A stretch of DNA of 64,000 nt from assembly GCF_001650635.1 (NCBI RefSeq), contig NZ_LWQU01000163.1:62001-126000 (forward strand), given 5' to 3'. The stretch comes from Magnetospirillum moscoviense. Its GTDB lineage: Bacteria > Pseudomonadota > Alphaproteobacteria > Rhodospirillales > Magnetospirillaceae. The notes under the pieces were generated by a model that saw only the letters and a program-made list of their open reading frames with translations, ran no database searches and was not told the DNA's origin. The translations under genes and the position numbers were made by a program. Below, in pieces: positions 8,138-16,113 of the stretch. Position 1 is the stretch's first letter, and every line of letters begins with the position of its first letter.

Positions 8138-8251
8138 GGGCCGAGGGCTGCCCGTGCCGGGCCGGCTCAGGCGAACTAAGGGCCGAAGGCCGCCCGTGCC
8201 GGGCCGGCTCAAACGCCGCCGGGCTGGTGTGGAGTAAAGGCCGAGGGCCTT
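8136..8251. repeat. Short direct repeats downstream of the PCuAC gene
   Basis: A 34-nt unit beginning AAGGGCCGAGGG and ending CCGGGCCGGCTCA occurs at 8136-8169 and, with three or so changes, at 8178-8211. A third partial copy, AAAGGCCGAGGGCCTT, is at 8236-8251. The period is 42 nt. Each unit contains GC-rich self-complementary stretches, so the region may also work as a convergent transcription stop between the PCuAC gene and the TlpA-like gene. Confidence 0.7.
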
Positions 8252-8831
8252 AAGGCGCCGTCGTCGTCTTCGCGGGCGGCGGCGGCGCCATGGCCGGGTT
8301 CAGCGTCTGCCCTTTGATCAAGGCCCGCATCAGGGCCATCGCCTCGGGGCCGTCCCATTGGGCCGGGCCGACGAAGCGCGCCACCTCGTGGCCCGACCGG
8401 TCCATCAGCAAGGTGGTCGGCAGTACCGGCGCGCCCAGAACCTCGCCGGCGCGGCGGTGGTGGTCGACATGGACCGCCAGGTTGCGGATACCCAGCCGGG
8501 CATAGGTGTTGACCGCGCCGATGGCGCCCGATCGGTCCAGGCACAGGGCCATGATCCTGGCCCCCTCCGGCTCGATCAGCGGCTTCAGTCGGTCCAGCGC
8601 CGGCAGTTCGGCGACGCACGGCAGGCACCAGCTGGCCCACAGATTGACCAGCGCCGGCTGCCCGGCCAGGCTGTCGAAGCCGGCCATCTGGCCCTGATTG
8701 TCGCGGATGTCCAGGGCGGCGACCGGGCGCGGGCGGTCGTGGACGAACAATCCCTGTTCCACCTTGGCCGCCGCCGTAGGCCGGATCAGGCCGGCCGCCG
8801 CCAGGCCGACCAGAAGATCGCGCCGCCTCAT
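8250..8831 (-). CDS. TlpA-like thioredoxin-fold protein
   Basis: A 193-residue exported thiol-disulfide protein. The N-terminus MRRRDLLVGLAAAGL resembles a twin-arginine or Sec signal. The thioredoxin fold follows, with the active site WASWCLPC near residue 70 and a cis-Pro in APVLPTT. The tail after residue 175 is Pro/Ala-rich. It overlaps the upstream Sco gene by 4 nt (ATGA), so the two are translated together. TlpA-like proteins reduce the Cys pair of CuA sites or of Sco, which fits copper-site assembly for NosZ next door. Confidence 0.82.
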   Translation of the reverse strand: MRRRDLLVGLAAAGLIRPTAAAKVEQGLFVHDRPRPVAALDIRDNQGQMAGFDSLAGQPALVNLWASWCLPCVAELPALDRLKPLIEPEGARIMALCLDRSGAIGAVNTYARLGIRNLAVHVDHHRRAGEVLGAPVLPTTLLMDRSGHEVARFVGPAQWDGPEAMALMRALIKGQTLNPAMAPPPPAKTTTAP

Positions 8832-9394
8832 CGGGCCTTTTCCTTGCCGTCGATCACCTGGGCCAGGCGCTCGGCCACATCCTCGGGCGCCGACAGATGG
8901 CCCAGCTTGGCCACGAAGCGGCCGTCCCGGTCCATGATGTAGATGCCGGCCGAATGATCGACCAGATAATTGTCGGGATCGGCGGTCATCGGCGGATGCA
9001 GCTTGTAGCGGACCTTGAACGCCTTGGCCGCCGCCTCGACCATCTCGGTCGTGCCGGTCAGGCCGACGAAGCTGGGGCCAAAGGCCTGGACGTACTCCTT
9101 GAGGTGCGAGGCGGTGTCGCGCTTGGGATCGACGGTAACGAAGATCGGAACCACCTGGCTGGCCTTGGCGCCCAGGGCGTCGATGGCGGCGGCCATGGTC
9201 GAAAGCGTGGTCGGGCAGATATCGGGGCAGAAGGTGTAGCCGAAGGTCATCATCCGCACCTTGCCGGCGAAGCTTTGGTCGGTGACCCGCCCCCCGTCGT
9301 GGGAGTCCAGCAGGAAACGGCCGGTCAGCTCCTGCGCGCCGGCCGTGCCGGCGAACAGGGCGGTCGCAATAAGGATGGCGAAAAGGCGCTGCAT
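8828..9394 (-). CDS. SCO1/SenC-family copper metallochaperone
   Basis: A 188-residue protein with a Sec signal peptide (MQRLFAILIATALFAGTAGA) and the Sco fold. The copper-binding motif is TFCPDICP (CxxxC) near residue 55, and the third ligand His lies in LVDHSAG. Sco proteins deliver copper to CuA. The ATG at 9394 starts the signal peptide. It is transcribed divergently from nosZ across a 162-nt gap with an FNR-like box, so the probable client is the NosZ CuA site, although cytochrome oxidase cannot be excluded. Confidence 0.88.
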   Translation of the reverse strand: MQRLFAILIATALFAGTAGAQELTGRFLLDSHDGGRVTDQSFAGKVRMMTFGYTFCPDICPTTLSTMAAAIDALGAKASQVVPIFVTVDPKRDTASHLKEYVQAFGPSFVGLTGTTEMVEAAAKAFKVRYKLHPPMTADPDNYLVDHSAGIYIMDRDGRFVAKLGHLSAPEDVAERLAQVIDGKEKAR

Positions 9395-9457
9395 GATGGC
9401 GTTCGTCCGATGAACCTGTGATGGGGCCCATCTCACCAGAGAATTGATGATCGGGAA

Positions 9458-9471
9458 TTGACCAAGGTCAC
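9458..9471. promoter_or_regulatory. FNR/FixK-type box in the sco-nosZ intergenic region
   Basis: TTGAC-CAAG-GTCAC matches nine of ten positions of the TTGAC-N4-GTCAA dyad seen intact at 7128. It lies 85 nt before the nosZ ATG and 63 nt before the divergent Sco start, so it could serve either gene. Anaerobic or nitrogen-oxide control of nosZ by Crp/FNR-family proteins is well established in other denitrifiers. Confidence 0.5.
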
Positions 9472-9556
9472 GGCTGGCTGAACCTCGCGCCCTCATCCTC
9501 ACCGGCGAAGTGTTGGGTCATCTGATATCCCATTTAACAGATCATAGGTGGGGAAA

Positions 9557-11854
9557 ATGAAACGTACCATGAAGCTGGCGAGCCTGCTCGCCACGGTGAG
9601 CTTTGGCGTTCTGGCTGCCAGCGAAGCTCTGTCGGCGGAAAGCCTGGCCGACGTGATGAAGCGCCGGGGCCTGAATGAAAAGGACGTCCTGGCCGCCGCC
9701 AAGACCTACACGCCCACCGGCAAGCGCGACGAATTCGTCGTGTTCTCCTCGGGTGGCCAAAGCGGTCAGGTGATCGTTTACGGCATCCCGTCGATGCGTA
9801 TCTTGAAGTATATCGGCGTCTTCACGCCCGAGCCCTGGCAGGCCTATGGTTTCGACGACGAATCCAAGCGCGTCCTGCGCGAAGGATCGGTGGTCGATGG
9901 TCGCGAGATCACCTTCGGCGACACCCACCATCCGGCGATTTCCGAAACCAACGGCGAATATGACGGCCAGTTCCTGTTCATCAACGACAAGAACACGCCC
10001 CGCATCGCGGTCATCGACCTCAAGGATTTCGAGACCAAGCAGATCGTCTTGAACCCGATCCTGCAGTCCGAGCATGGCGGTACCTTCGTGTCGCCGAACA
10101 CCGACTACATCATCGAGGCGGCGCAGTATCCGGCCCCGCTGGGTGGCGATTTCGTGCCCCTCGAGCAGTTCAACGAAAAGTATCGTGGCGCCGTCACCTA
10201 CTGGAAGTTCAACCGCGCCGAAGGCCGCATCGAGCCCGAGAACTCGTTCTCGCTCGAATTGCCGCCCTACAGCCAGGACCTGTCCGACTTCGGTAAGGGC
10301 CCGTCGGATGGCTGGTCGTTCACCAACTCGTTCTGCGCCGAGCGTTATGTCGGCGGCATCGAGCGCGGCCGTCCGCCGTTCGAAGCGGGCTGCTCGGCCA
10401 AGGACACCGACTTCCTGCATGTGGTGAACTGGAAGAAGGCCGAAGAGCTGTTCAAGGCCGGCAAGGTCAAGAAGATCAAGGGCCACTCGGTCATCGACAT
10501 CGCCACCGCCGCCAAGGAAGGCGTGCTGTTCCTGATCCCCGAGCCGAAGAGCCCGCACGGCGTCGACGTCACCCCGGACGGCAAGTTCATCACCGTCTCG
10601 GGCAAGCTCGACACCCACACCTCGATCTTCTCGTTCGAAAAGATCCAGGCGCAGATCAAGGCCGGTGCCTTCGCCGGCAAGGACGAGTACGGCATTCCGA
10701 TCCTGGACATGCAGAAGTCGCTGCATAAGCAGGTGGAAATCGGCCTTGGCCCGCTGCACACCCAGTACGATTCCAAGCCCTGCGTCGCCTACACCTCGGT
10801 GTATGTCGATTCGCAGCTGGCCAAGTGGGATTATTGCGAAGGCAAGGTGCTGGACAAGATCTCGATCCACTACAACATCGGCCACTTGATGGCCATGGAA
10901 GGCGATTCGGCCAAGCCGGCCGGCAAGTACGTGGTGGCGCTGAACAAGCTGGCCATCGACCGCTTCAACCCGGTCGGCCCGCTGCATCCGCAAAACCACC
11001 AGCTGATCGACGCCTCGAACGACAAGCTGCAGCTGCTGTACGATATGCCGCTGCCGCTGGGCGAGCCCCACTACGCCGTGGCGATCTCGGCCGACAAGCT
11101 GAAGCCGCATATCCGCTACCCGCACGGCACCGATTCCCGCACCGAGAAGAAGCATCCCGCTTCGGTGCGCGCCGGTCAGGAGCGGACCGAGCGTAGCCCG
11201 GGCAAGGTCGAGGTGTTCGGCACCGTCATCCGTTCGCACATCACGCCCGAAATCATCGAGGCGAGCGAAGGCGACGAGGTGATCATCCACCTGACCAACC
11301 TGGAACGCGCCCAGGACGAGACGCACGGCTTCGCCATCTCGAAGCACAACGTCAACCTGTCGCTCGAGCCGGGCAAGACCGCCTCGGTCACCTTCAAGGC
11401 CAACAAGGCCGGCACCTATCCCTATTACTGCACCGAGTTCTGCTCGGCGCTGCATCTGGAGATGGAAGGCTACCTGCTGGTTCAGCCCGCCAACTACAAG
11501 GCGGCCGACACCGCCAAGGGCAAGGAAGGCGTGGCCTATACCCAGAAGGACTATGACGCTCGCGTCGCGTCCAACGTCGCCACCCAGAAGGTCATCGACA
11601 GCGTCGTCGGCTACATCACCAGCGTGAACTACAAGGACTTCCCGTCCGTGGTCGCCCTGGTGGAAGACGCCACCGATCAGCTGAACTTCGCCAAGGGCGC
11701 CAAGGACAAGTCCGAGGACTTCGCGAAGAAGGCCGATTGGCAGAACGCCATGCTGTGGGCCGAGCAGTGGTTCCAGTACCAGGTCAAGGCCGCCGACATC
11801 GGCATTCGCGCCAAGACCCACCTCGAGCAGAACGGGGCCAAGAAGGTCCAGTAA
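9557..11854 (+). CDS. nosZ: Nitrous oxide reductase, Sec-exported (clade II-like)
   Basis: A 765-residue periplasmic copper enzyme reducing N2O to N2. The signal peptide (residues 1-27) has no twin-arginine motif, so export is by Sec, a mark of clade II. The beta-propeller carries CuZ histidines in DTHHP (H124/H125), EHGG, SPHG, PLHTQYD, HYNIGH and PQNH. The cupredoxin domain has the CuA motif C625-TEF-C629-SAL-H633-LE-M636. About 125 residues follow the CuA motif, with no CxxCH haem site; this tail is longer than in Pseudomonas NosZ. ATG at 9557 is preceded by AGGTGGGG; the GTG at 9548 lies inside that ribosome site. It starts a long nos operon. Confidence 0.96.
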   Translation: MKRTMKLASLLATVSFGVLAASEALSAESLADVMKRRGLNEKDVLAAAKTYTPTGKRDEFVVFSSGGQSGQVIVYGIPSMRILKYIGVFTPEPWQAYGFDDESKRVLREGSVVDGREITFGDTHHPAISETNGEYDGQFLFINDKNTPRIAVIDLKDFETKQIVLNPILQSEHGGTFVSPNTDYIIEAAQYPAPLGGDFVPLEQFNEKYRGAVTYWKFNRAEGRIEPENSFSLELPPYSQDLSDFGKGPSDGWSFTNSFCAERYVGGIERGRPPFEAGCSAKDTDFLHVVNWKKAEELFKAGKVKKIKGHSVIDIATAAKEGVLFLIPEPKSPHGVDVTPDGKFITVSGKLDTHTSIFSFEKIQAQIKAGAFAGKDEYGIPILDMQKSLHKQVEIGLGPLHTQYDSKPCVAYTSVYVDSQLAKWDYCEGKVLDKISIHYNIGHLMAMEGDSAKPAGKYVVALNKLAIDRFNPVGPLHPQNHQLIDASNDKLQLLYDMPLPLGEPHYAVAISADKLKPHIRYPHGTDSRTEKKHPASVRAGQERTERSPGKVEVFGTVIRSHITPEIIEASEGDEVIIHLTNLERAQDETHGFAISKHNVNLSLEPGKTASVTFKANKAGTYPYYCTEFCSALHLEMEGYLLVQPANYKAADTAKGKEGVAYTQKDYDARVASNVATQKVIDSVVGYITSVNYKDFPSVVALVEDATDQLNFAKGAKDKSEDFAKKADWQNAMLWAEQWFQYQVKAADIGIRAKTHLEQNGAKKVQ

Positions 11855-11886
11855 GGCTTGAGGCCGAAACAGTAACTGAAGTGCTC

Positions 11887-11910
11887 GGGGGGCGGAGAAA
11901 TCCGCCCCCC
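11887..11910 (+). terminator. Perfect 10-bp hairpin between nosZ and the first cytochrome
   Basis: GGGGGGCGGA - GAAA - TCCGCCCCCC forms a perfect stem with a GNRA-type tetraloop. No T-run follows (next bases GTTGCCTG), so it is more likely an intercistronic processing or stability element that keeps nosZ mRNA abundant than a full terminator. Confidence 0.6.
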
Positions 11911-11937
11911 GTTGCCTGAAAGGCCAAGGAGAGATTG

Positions 11938-12543
11938 ATGATTGTCAAATCCACCCCGACCCTTACGGCCCTGGTCCTGGTCCTGGGGCTGGTAGCCGCC
12001 GGCCCGGCCCTGGCCGCCGACGGCAAGCAATTGTTCGCAGACAAGGGCTGCACCGCCTGCCACGGCGAAGACGCCAACACGCCCTTGGAACCCGGCTATC
12101 CGCGCCTGTCCGGCCAGAACGCCGAATACGCCTTCACCCAGTTGAAGGACATGAAGTCGGGCAAGCGCAATAACGGCCTGTCGCCCGACACCATGAAGCC
12201 CATCCTGGAAGAGGTCACCGAGGAAGAGATGAAGGCCCTGGCCGACTATCTGGCCAGCCTGCCACGCCTGATGGCCGCCACCACGCCGACCTCCGGCGAG
12301 GGCCGGAAGCTTTACATGACCAAGACCTGTGTGGCCTGCCACGGCAAGGACGGCCTGAAGCCGGTCTTGAAGACCTATCCCTTCGTCGGCGGCCAGGACC
12401 AGAAATACATCCTGACCCAGATGATGGACATCAAGACCAGCAAGCGCGTCAACGGACTGACCAACGCCATGCAGCCGGTCATGCATCTGGTCCAGGACAG
12501 CGAGATCGAGGCGATCGCCGAGTTCTTAGCCAACGTCAAGTGA
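11938..12543 (+). CDS. Dihaem cytochrome c (nos cluster)
   Basis: A 201-residue periplasmic cytochrome with a Sec signal peptide (cleavage near residue 27, ALA-AD) and two haem motifs: CTACH at residues 38-42 and CVACH near 130. Each half is a c4/c553-like domain with a distal Met candidate. ATG at 11938 has AAGGAGAG upstream; an in-frame TTG directly before it is not preferred. Clade II nos clusters commonly encode c-type cytochromes (NosC1/NosC2) that pass electrons to NosZ, and this position fits that job. Confidence 0.88.
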   Translation: MIVKSTPTLTALVLVLGLVAAGPALAADGKQLFADKGCTACHGEDANTPLEPGYPRLSGQNAEYAFTQLKDMKSGKRNNGLSPDTMKPILEEVTEEEMKALADYLASLPRLMAATTPTSGEGRKLYMTKTCVACHGKDGLKPVLKTYPFVGGQDQKYILTQMMDIKTSKRVNGLTNAMQPVMHLVQDSEIEAIAEFLANVK

Positions 12544-12600
12544 CCCCGGGGGTGGGGGGTATAAGTTTTGTCTAAAGAACCCTTGTGTGGAGAGAGAGGA

Positions 12601-13356
12601 ATGAAGACGCTGATTCGCGCCGTTGCCGTGGCCCTGGTCGCCACCGCTGCCTTCGGGACCGCCGCCTACGCCGCGGGTGCCAAGGACAAGCCCGCCCAGG
12701 GCAAGAGCCTGGGCGACAAGGATTATCAGTGGAACGCCAATGGCGGCGAGAAGGACGAGGCCCTGCACCTGAAGCCCGACCTGGCCAACGGCCGCGACGT
12801 CTATGAAGTCTGCGCCGCCTGCCACCTGCCGGAAGGCTGGGGCCAGACCGACGGCACCTTCCCGCAGTTGGCCGGCCAGCACAACAAGGTCATCATCAAG
12901 CAGCTGGCCGACATCCGCGCGCTGAACCGCGACAATCCGACCATGTACCCGTTCGCGCTGCCCGACCAGATCGGTGGCCCGCAGGCCATCGCCGACGTCG
13001 CCGCCTATATCGGCAAGCTGAAGATGAACCCCGAGCCGGGCTATGGCGACGGCAAGGATCTCGAGCACGGCAAGAAGCTCTATAAGGAACAGTGCGCCCG
13101 CTGCCACGGCGACCACGGCCAGGGTGACAACGACAAGTACTATCCGCGCCTGGAAAGCCAGCACTACAATTACCTGCTGCGCCAGTACCAGTGGATCAAG
13201 GAAGGCAAGCGCCGCAACGCCAACCCGGAAATGGTCAAGCAGATCCAGTGGATGAGCGACCGCGACACCAAGGCGGTGCTGGACTACGTCTCGCGCATCA
13301 AGCCGCCGGCCAATCTGATCGGCCCCAAGGGCTGGAAGAACCCCGACTTCGAGTAA
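12601..13356 (+). CDS. Dihaem cytochrome c, second of the pair
   Basis: A 251-residue exported cytochrome c with signal peptide residues 1-25 and two haem sites: CAACH at residues 71-75 and CARCH near 166. The two halves resemble a cytochrome c4-type dihaem protein. It is preceded by GGAGAGAGAGG and lies 57 nt after the first cytochrome. The pair probably forms the periplasmic electron relay from the quinol-oxidising NosGH or the bc1 complex to NosZ; which partner donates cannot be read from the sequence. Confidence 0.88.
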   Translation: MKTLIRAVAVALVATAAFGTAAYAAGAKDKPAQGKSLGDKDYQWNANGGEKDEALHLKPDLANGRDVYEVCAACHLPEGWGQTDGTFPQLAGQHNKVIIKQLADIRALNRDNPTMYPFALPDQIGGPQAIADVAAYIGKLKMNPEPGYGDGKDLEHGKKLYKEQCARCHGDHGQGDNDKYYPRLESQHYNYLLRQYQWIKEGKRRNANPEMVKQIQWMSDRDTKAVLDYVSRIKPPANLIGPKGWKNPDFE

Positions 13357-13419
13357 TTACGTCCTGACCGGTGGGGGAGGGGCCAGCCCTCCTCCTCCAT
13401 CCAATGCCAAGAGGTTGCC

Positions 13420-14076
13420 ATGCAGACCCAGGACAAGGGCAAGCTGACGCTCGCCTTCCGTGCCCTCACCGTCGCGGCCGCGCTGCTGATCGGCGGGGCG
13501 TATTTCTCTCCCGTCTGGTGGGTGGCCTTGAAGGCGCCGAACTACCCGGCCCAGACCTTCCCGGACGGCGTGCGTATCCACTTCCACGTCAACGGCGTGT
13601 TCAACGGCTGCAAGGAGCGCCCGAAGACCGACGACGTCTACGAGGAAGAGGCCCTGGACTGCGTCCACGAGATGAACGTCATCAACCATTTCATCGGCAT
13701 GGAACCGATCGAGAAGGGTGCCCGTCTGGAAATCATGGCAGCGCCCTATCTGTTTGCCCTGGTCGGCGTGATGCTGGCGGCCTTCCTGTTCTATTCCGGG
13801 CCGTTCTGGTGGGTGCTGCCGATGTCGGGCATCGTCATCCCCATCGCCTTCGTCGCCGACTACGCCGCCTGGCTGTGGTGGTTCGGCCACAATCTGCATC
13901 CGTGGGGCGCCTTCACCGTCAAGCCCTTCATGCCGACGGTGTTCGGCGAGGGCAAGGTCGCCCAGTTCGGCACCTTCTCGTATCCCCATTACGGCTTCGG
14001 CCTGTTGGTCGCCGGCGCCTTGTTGCTTGTCCTGGCCGCGTTGCTGCGGCGCAAGAGCCTTAAATCGGACGGTTGA
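13420..14076 (+). CDS. NosB-like integral membrane protein of clade II nos clusters
   Basis: A 218-residue protein with about four hydrophobic helices (near residues 13-33, 109-125, 128-150 and 193-210). A periplasmic loop after the first helix contains FSPVWWVALKAPNYP, HFHVNGVFNGC and MNVINHFIGME. It sits between the cytochromes and nosD, where Wolinella-type clusters place the membrane protein NosB. The function of NosB is unknown. The equivalence is by position, topology and my recollection of the N-x-x-NH-x-IGM style; an alignment would settle it. Confidence 0.6.
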   Translation: MQTQDKGKLTLAFRALTVAAALLIGGAYFSPVWWVALKAPNYPAQTFPDGVRIHFHVNGVFNGCKERPKTDDVYEEEALDCVHEMNVINHFIGMEPIEKGARLEIMAAPYLFALVGVMLAAFLFYSGPFWWVLPMSGIVIPIAFVADYAAWLWWFGHNLHPWGAFTVKPFMPTVFGEGKVAQFGTFSYPHYGFGLLVAGALLLVLAALLRRKSLKSDG

Positions 14077-14095
14077 ACTTGTCGAGGTGATGACC

Positions 14096-15367
14096 ATGCG
14101 ACCCTCGCCCCGGGTCCTGTTGTCCGTCGCTGCCGGCCTTGGCGCCCTGTGGGCCGCTGTGTCGGGGGCGACCATCCAGGCGCCGCCCGCCAAGGACGCC
14201 CGCCTGATCCAGGACATGATCGACCAGGCCGATGCGGGCGCCGAACTGGTGGTGCCCGCCGGTCGCTGGAACGGCCGCCTGGTGGTGGATAAGCCGATCG
14301 TGCTGGACGGCAAGGGCCAGGCCACCATCGATGCCGGCGGGTTCGGCACGGTGCTGGTGGTCAAGACCTCGGGCGCCACCGTGCGCGGCCTGAAGCTGGT
14401 CGGCACCGGCGAGAATCACGACACCGAGGATGCCGGCATCCAGGTGCGCGGCAACAACAACGTCATCAAGGACAATTTCATCGAGGATGCGCTGTTCGGT
14501 ATCGACCTGCAGCAATCCTATTTCAACGTCCTGCGCCGCAATCACATCACCTCGAAACCGCGCGACCTGGGGCTTCGGGGCGACGGCATCCGCCTGTGGT
14601 ATTCCGACGACAACACCCTGGAAGACAACACGCTGAAGGACAGCCGCGACTTCGTGCTGTGGTACTCGAAGCGCAACAAGGTGTCGGGCACGCTGTCGGA
14701 GGGCAACCGCTACGGCCTGCATTTCATGTTCTCGGCCGACAACATCATCGAGAACAACCACTTTCTGCACAATTCGGCCGGCATCTCGATGATGTACGAC
14801 CAGGGCGACGTGGTGCGCGGCAACGTCATCGCCCATTCGGTCGGCGCCACCGGCACCTGCATCTCGCTGAAGGAAGCCAGCGACATCGTCATCGAGGGCA
14901 ACGAGCTGGTCTATTGCGCCAACGGCATCTTTCTCGACGTGTCGCCGTTCCAGCCCGACAGTACCAACCGCATCACCAACAACCGCATCGCCTTCAACGA
15001 CATCGCCATTTCCTTTCTGAACGATTGGAAGGGCAACGTGTTCACCGGCAACCGCATCGAAAGCAACATGACCGAGGTGGCGGTGTTCGGCGGCGGATCG
15101 GCCAAGCGCAACGAATGGGACGGCAATTCGTGGGATTCCTATGAAGGCTTCGACCGAGACGGCGACGGCATCGGCGACCGGCCGCACAAGGTGATGAACT
15201 ACGCCAGCCGCATCTGGATGGAACTGCCTAATACCCGCTTCTTCAAGGGGACGGCGGTGCTGGAAGTGATCGACTTCCTGGACCGCCTGGCCCCCTTCTC
15301 GGAACCCGAATTGTTGCTGGAGGACGGCCATCCGGTGGTGGCCCGAGCCCAGGAGAGGAAATCATGA
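14096..15367 (+). CDS. nosD: NosD, periplasmic copper-site assembly protein
   Basis: A 423-residue exported parallel beta-helix protein of the CASH family. It has a signal sequence (residues 1-23) and many short repeats of the N-x-I/F-x-x-N type, such as GNNNVIKDNFIED and NRITNNRIAFND. NosD works with the ABC transporter NosFY to supply the sulfur or metal for the NosZ CuZ centre. ATG at 14096 is preferred over ATG at 14090 because GAGG at 14084 then has normal spacing. It overlaps nosG by 4 nt. Confidence 0.93.
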   Translation: MRPSPRVLLSVAAGLGALWAAVSGATIQAPPAKDARLIQDMIDQADAGAELVVPAGRWNGRLVVDKPIVLDGKGQATIDAGGFGTVLVVKTSGATVRGLKLVGTGENHDTEDAGIQVRGNNNVIKDNFIEDALFGIDLQQSYFNVLRRNHITSKPRDLGLRGDGIRLWYSDDNTLEDNTLKDSRDFVLWYSKRNKVSGTLSEGNRYGLHFMFSADNIIENNHFLHNSAGISMMYDQGDVVRGNVIAHSVGATGTCISLKEASDIVIEGNELVYCANGIFLDVSPFQPDSTNRITNNRIAFNDIAISFLNDWKGNVFTGNRIESNMTEVAVFGGGSAKRNEWDGNSWDSYEGFDRDGDGIGDRPHKVMNYASRIWMELPNTRFFKGTAVLEVIDFLDRLAPFSEPELLLEDGHPVVARAQERKS

Positions 15368-16113
15368 GCGCGAAGCCCAAGCCGCCGCCCCATGTGCAAC
15401 TGGAATATCGCCGCCGCTTCCTGCGCTCGGTCCTGCTGGGCGGCCTGGCGGTCGGCGGCTCATTGGCCGGCTGGCTGCCGCTGGCCCGCGCGCACGAGGC
15501 GCGCCTGCGCCCGCCCGGCGCGCTGGACGAGAAGCAGTTCCTGGCCTCGTGTATCAAGTGCGGCCAGTGCGTCCAGGTCTGCCCGGTCGAGGCCATCGTC
15601 TTAGGCGACATCACCGAAGGCTTCGGCCTGGGCGTGCCCCATATCGATGCCCGCGTCCAGGCCTGCGACTTCTCGTGCGACGCGGTGCAATGCATCCTGG
15701 CCTGCCCGACCGGCGCGCTGACCCATACCCTGTCCAAGAAGGAAGAGGTCCGCATGGGCCTGGCCCGGCTGGACAAGCCCGACATCTGCCTGGCCCGCCA
15801 GGGTGCCGGCTTCAAGGGTCAGGCGCGCGGCGCTGGCTTTCCCGGCATCCATCGCTACGAGAAGGTCGATCGATGGAACCCCATCAAGATCGCCGACCAT
15901 CCCTATGACCTGGAAGTGTGCGACCTGTGCGTCCGTGAATGCCCGATCGAGGGTGCCATCCGCCTGGTGCCGATGAGCGACGATTCCGCCGACAAGCGCC
16001 GCACCCCCGAGATCACCGAGAAATGTGTCGGCTGCGGCATGTGCGAGATGATCTGCCCGACCGAGCCGGCGGCGATCGTCATCGATGCCCGCAAGCAATG
16101 GGGGCAATCATGA
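15364..16113 (+). CDS. nosG: NosG, NapG/MauM-type polyferredoxin
   Basis: A 249-residue Tat-exported iron-sulfur protein. The twin-arginine signal is RRRFLRS near residue 17. Four [4Fe-4S] motifs are visible: CIKCGQCVQVCP, a CDFSC..CILACP set, CDLCVRECP and CVGCGMCEMICP. NosG with the membrane partner NosH is the proposed menaquinol dehydrogenase that feeds clade II NosZ, parallel to NapGH. Start overlaps the nosD stop (ATGA) and the stop overlaps nosH (ATGA), so the three are translationally coupled. Confidence 0.9.
   Translation: MSAKPKPPPHVQLEYRRRFLRSVLLGGLAVGGSLAGWLPLARAHEARLRPPGALDEKQFLASCIKCGQCVQVCPVEAIVLGDITEGFGLGVPHIDARVQACDFSCDAVQCILACPTGALTHTLSKKEEVRMGLARLDKPDICLARQGAGFKGQARGAGFPGIHRYEKVDRWNPIKIADHPYDLEVCDLCVRECPIEGAIRLVPMSDDSADKRRTPEITEKCVGCGMCEMICPTEPAAIVIDARKQWGQS

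Noticed and set aside
8136-8251. Direct repeats as a mini CRISPR.
   Set aside because: Spacing is only about 8 nt after a 34-nt unit, the copies are degenerate and there are no cas genes.
8250-9431. A continuous 393-codon frame joining the TlpA-like gene with sequence upstream, looking like a fusion.
   Set aside because: The upstream part is an out-of-frame shadow of the Sco gene. Sco and TlpA-like are two genes overlapping by ATGA.
9444-9457. TTGATGATCGGGAA as an FNR box for nosZ.
   Set aside because: Only the left half matches TTGAT; the right half does not resemble ATCAA. The neighbouring 9458-9471 dyad is better.
9542-11821. A 759-codon frame opposite nosZ.
   Set aside because: Antisense shadow of nosZ; low-complexity composition without motifs.
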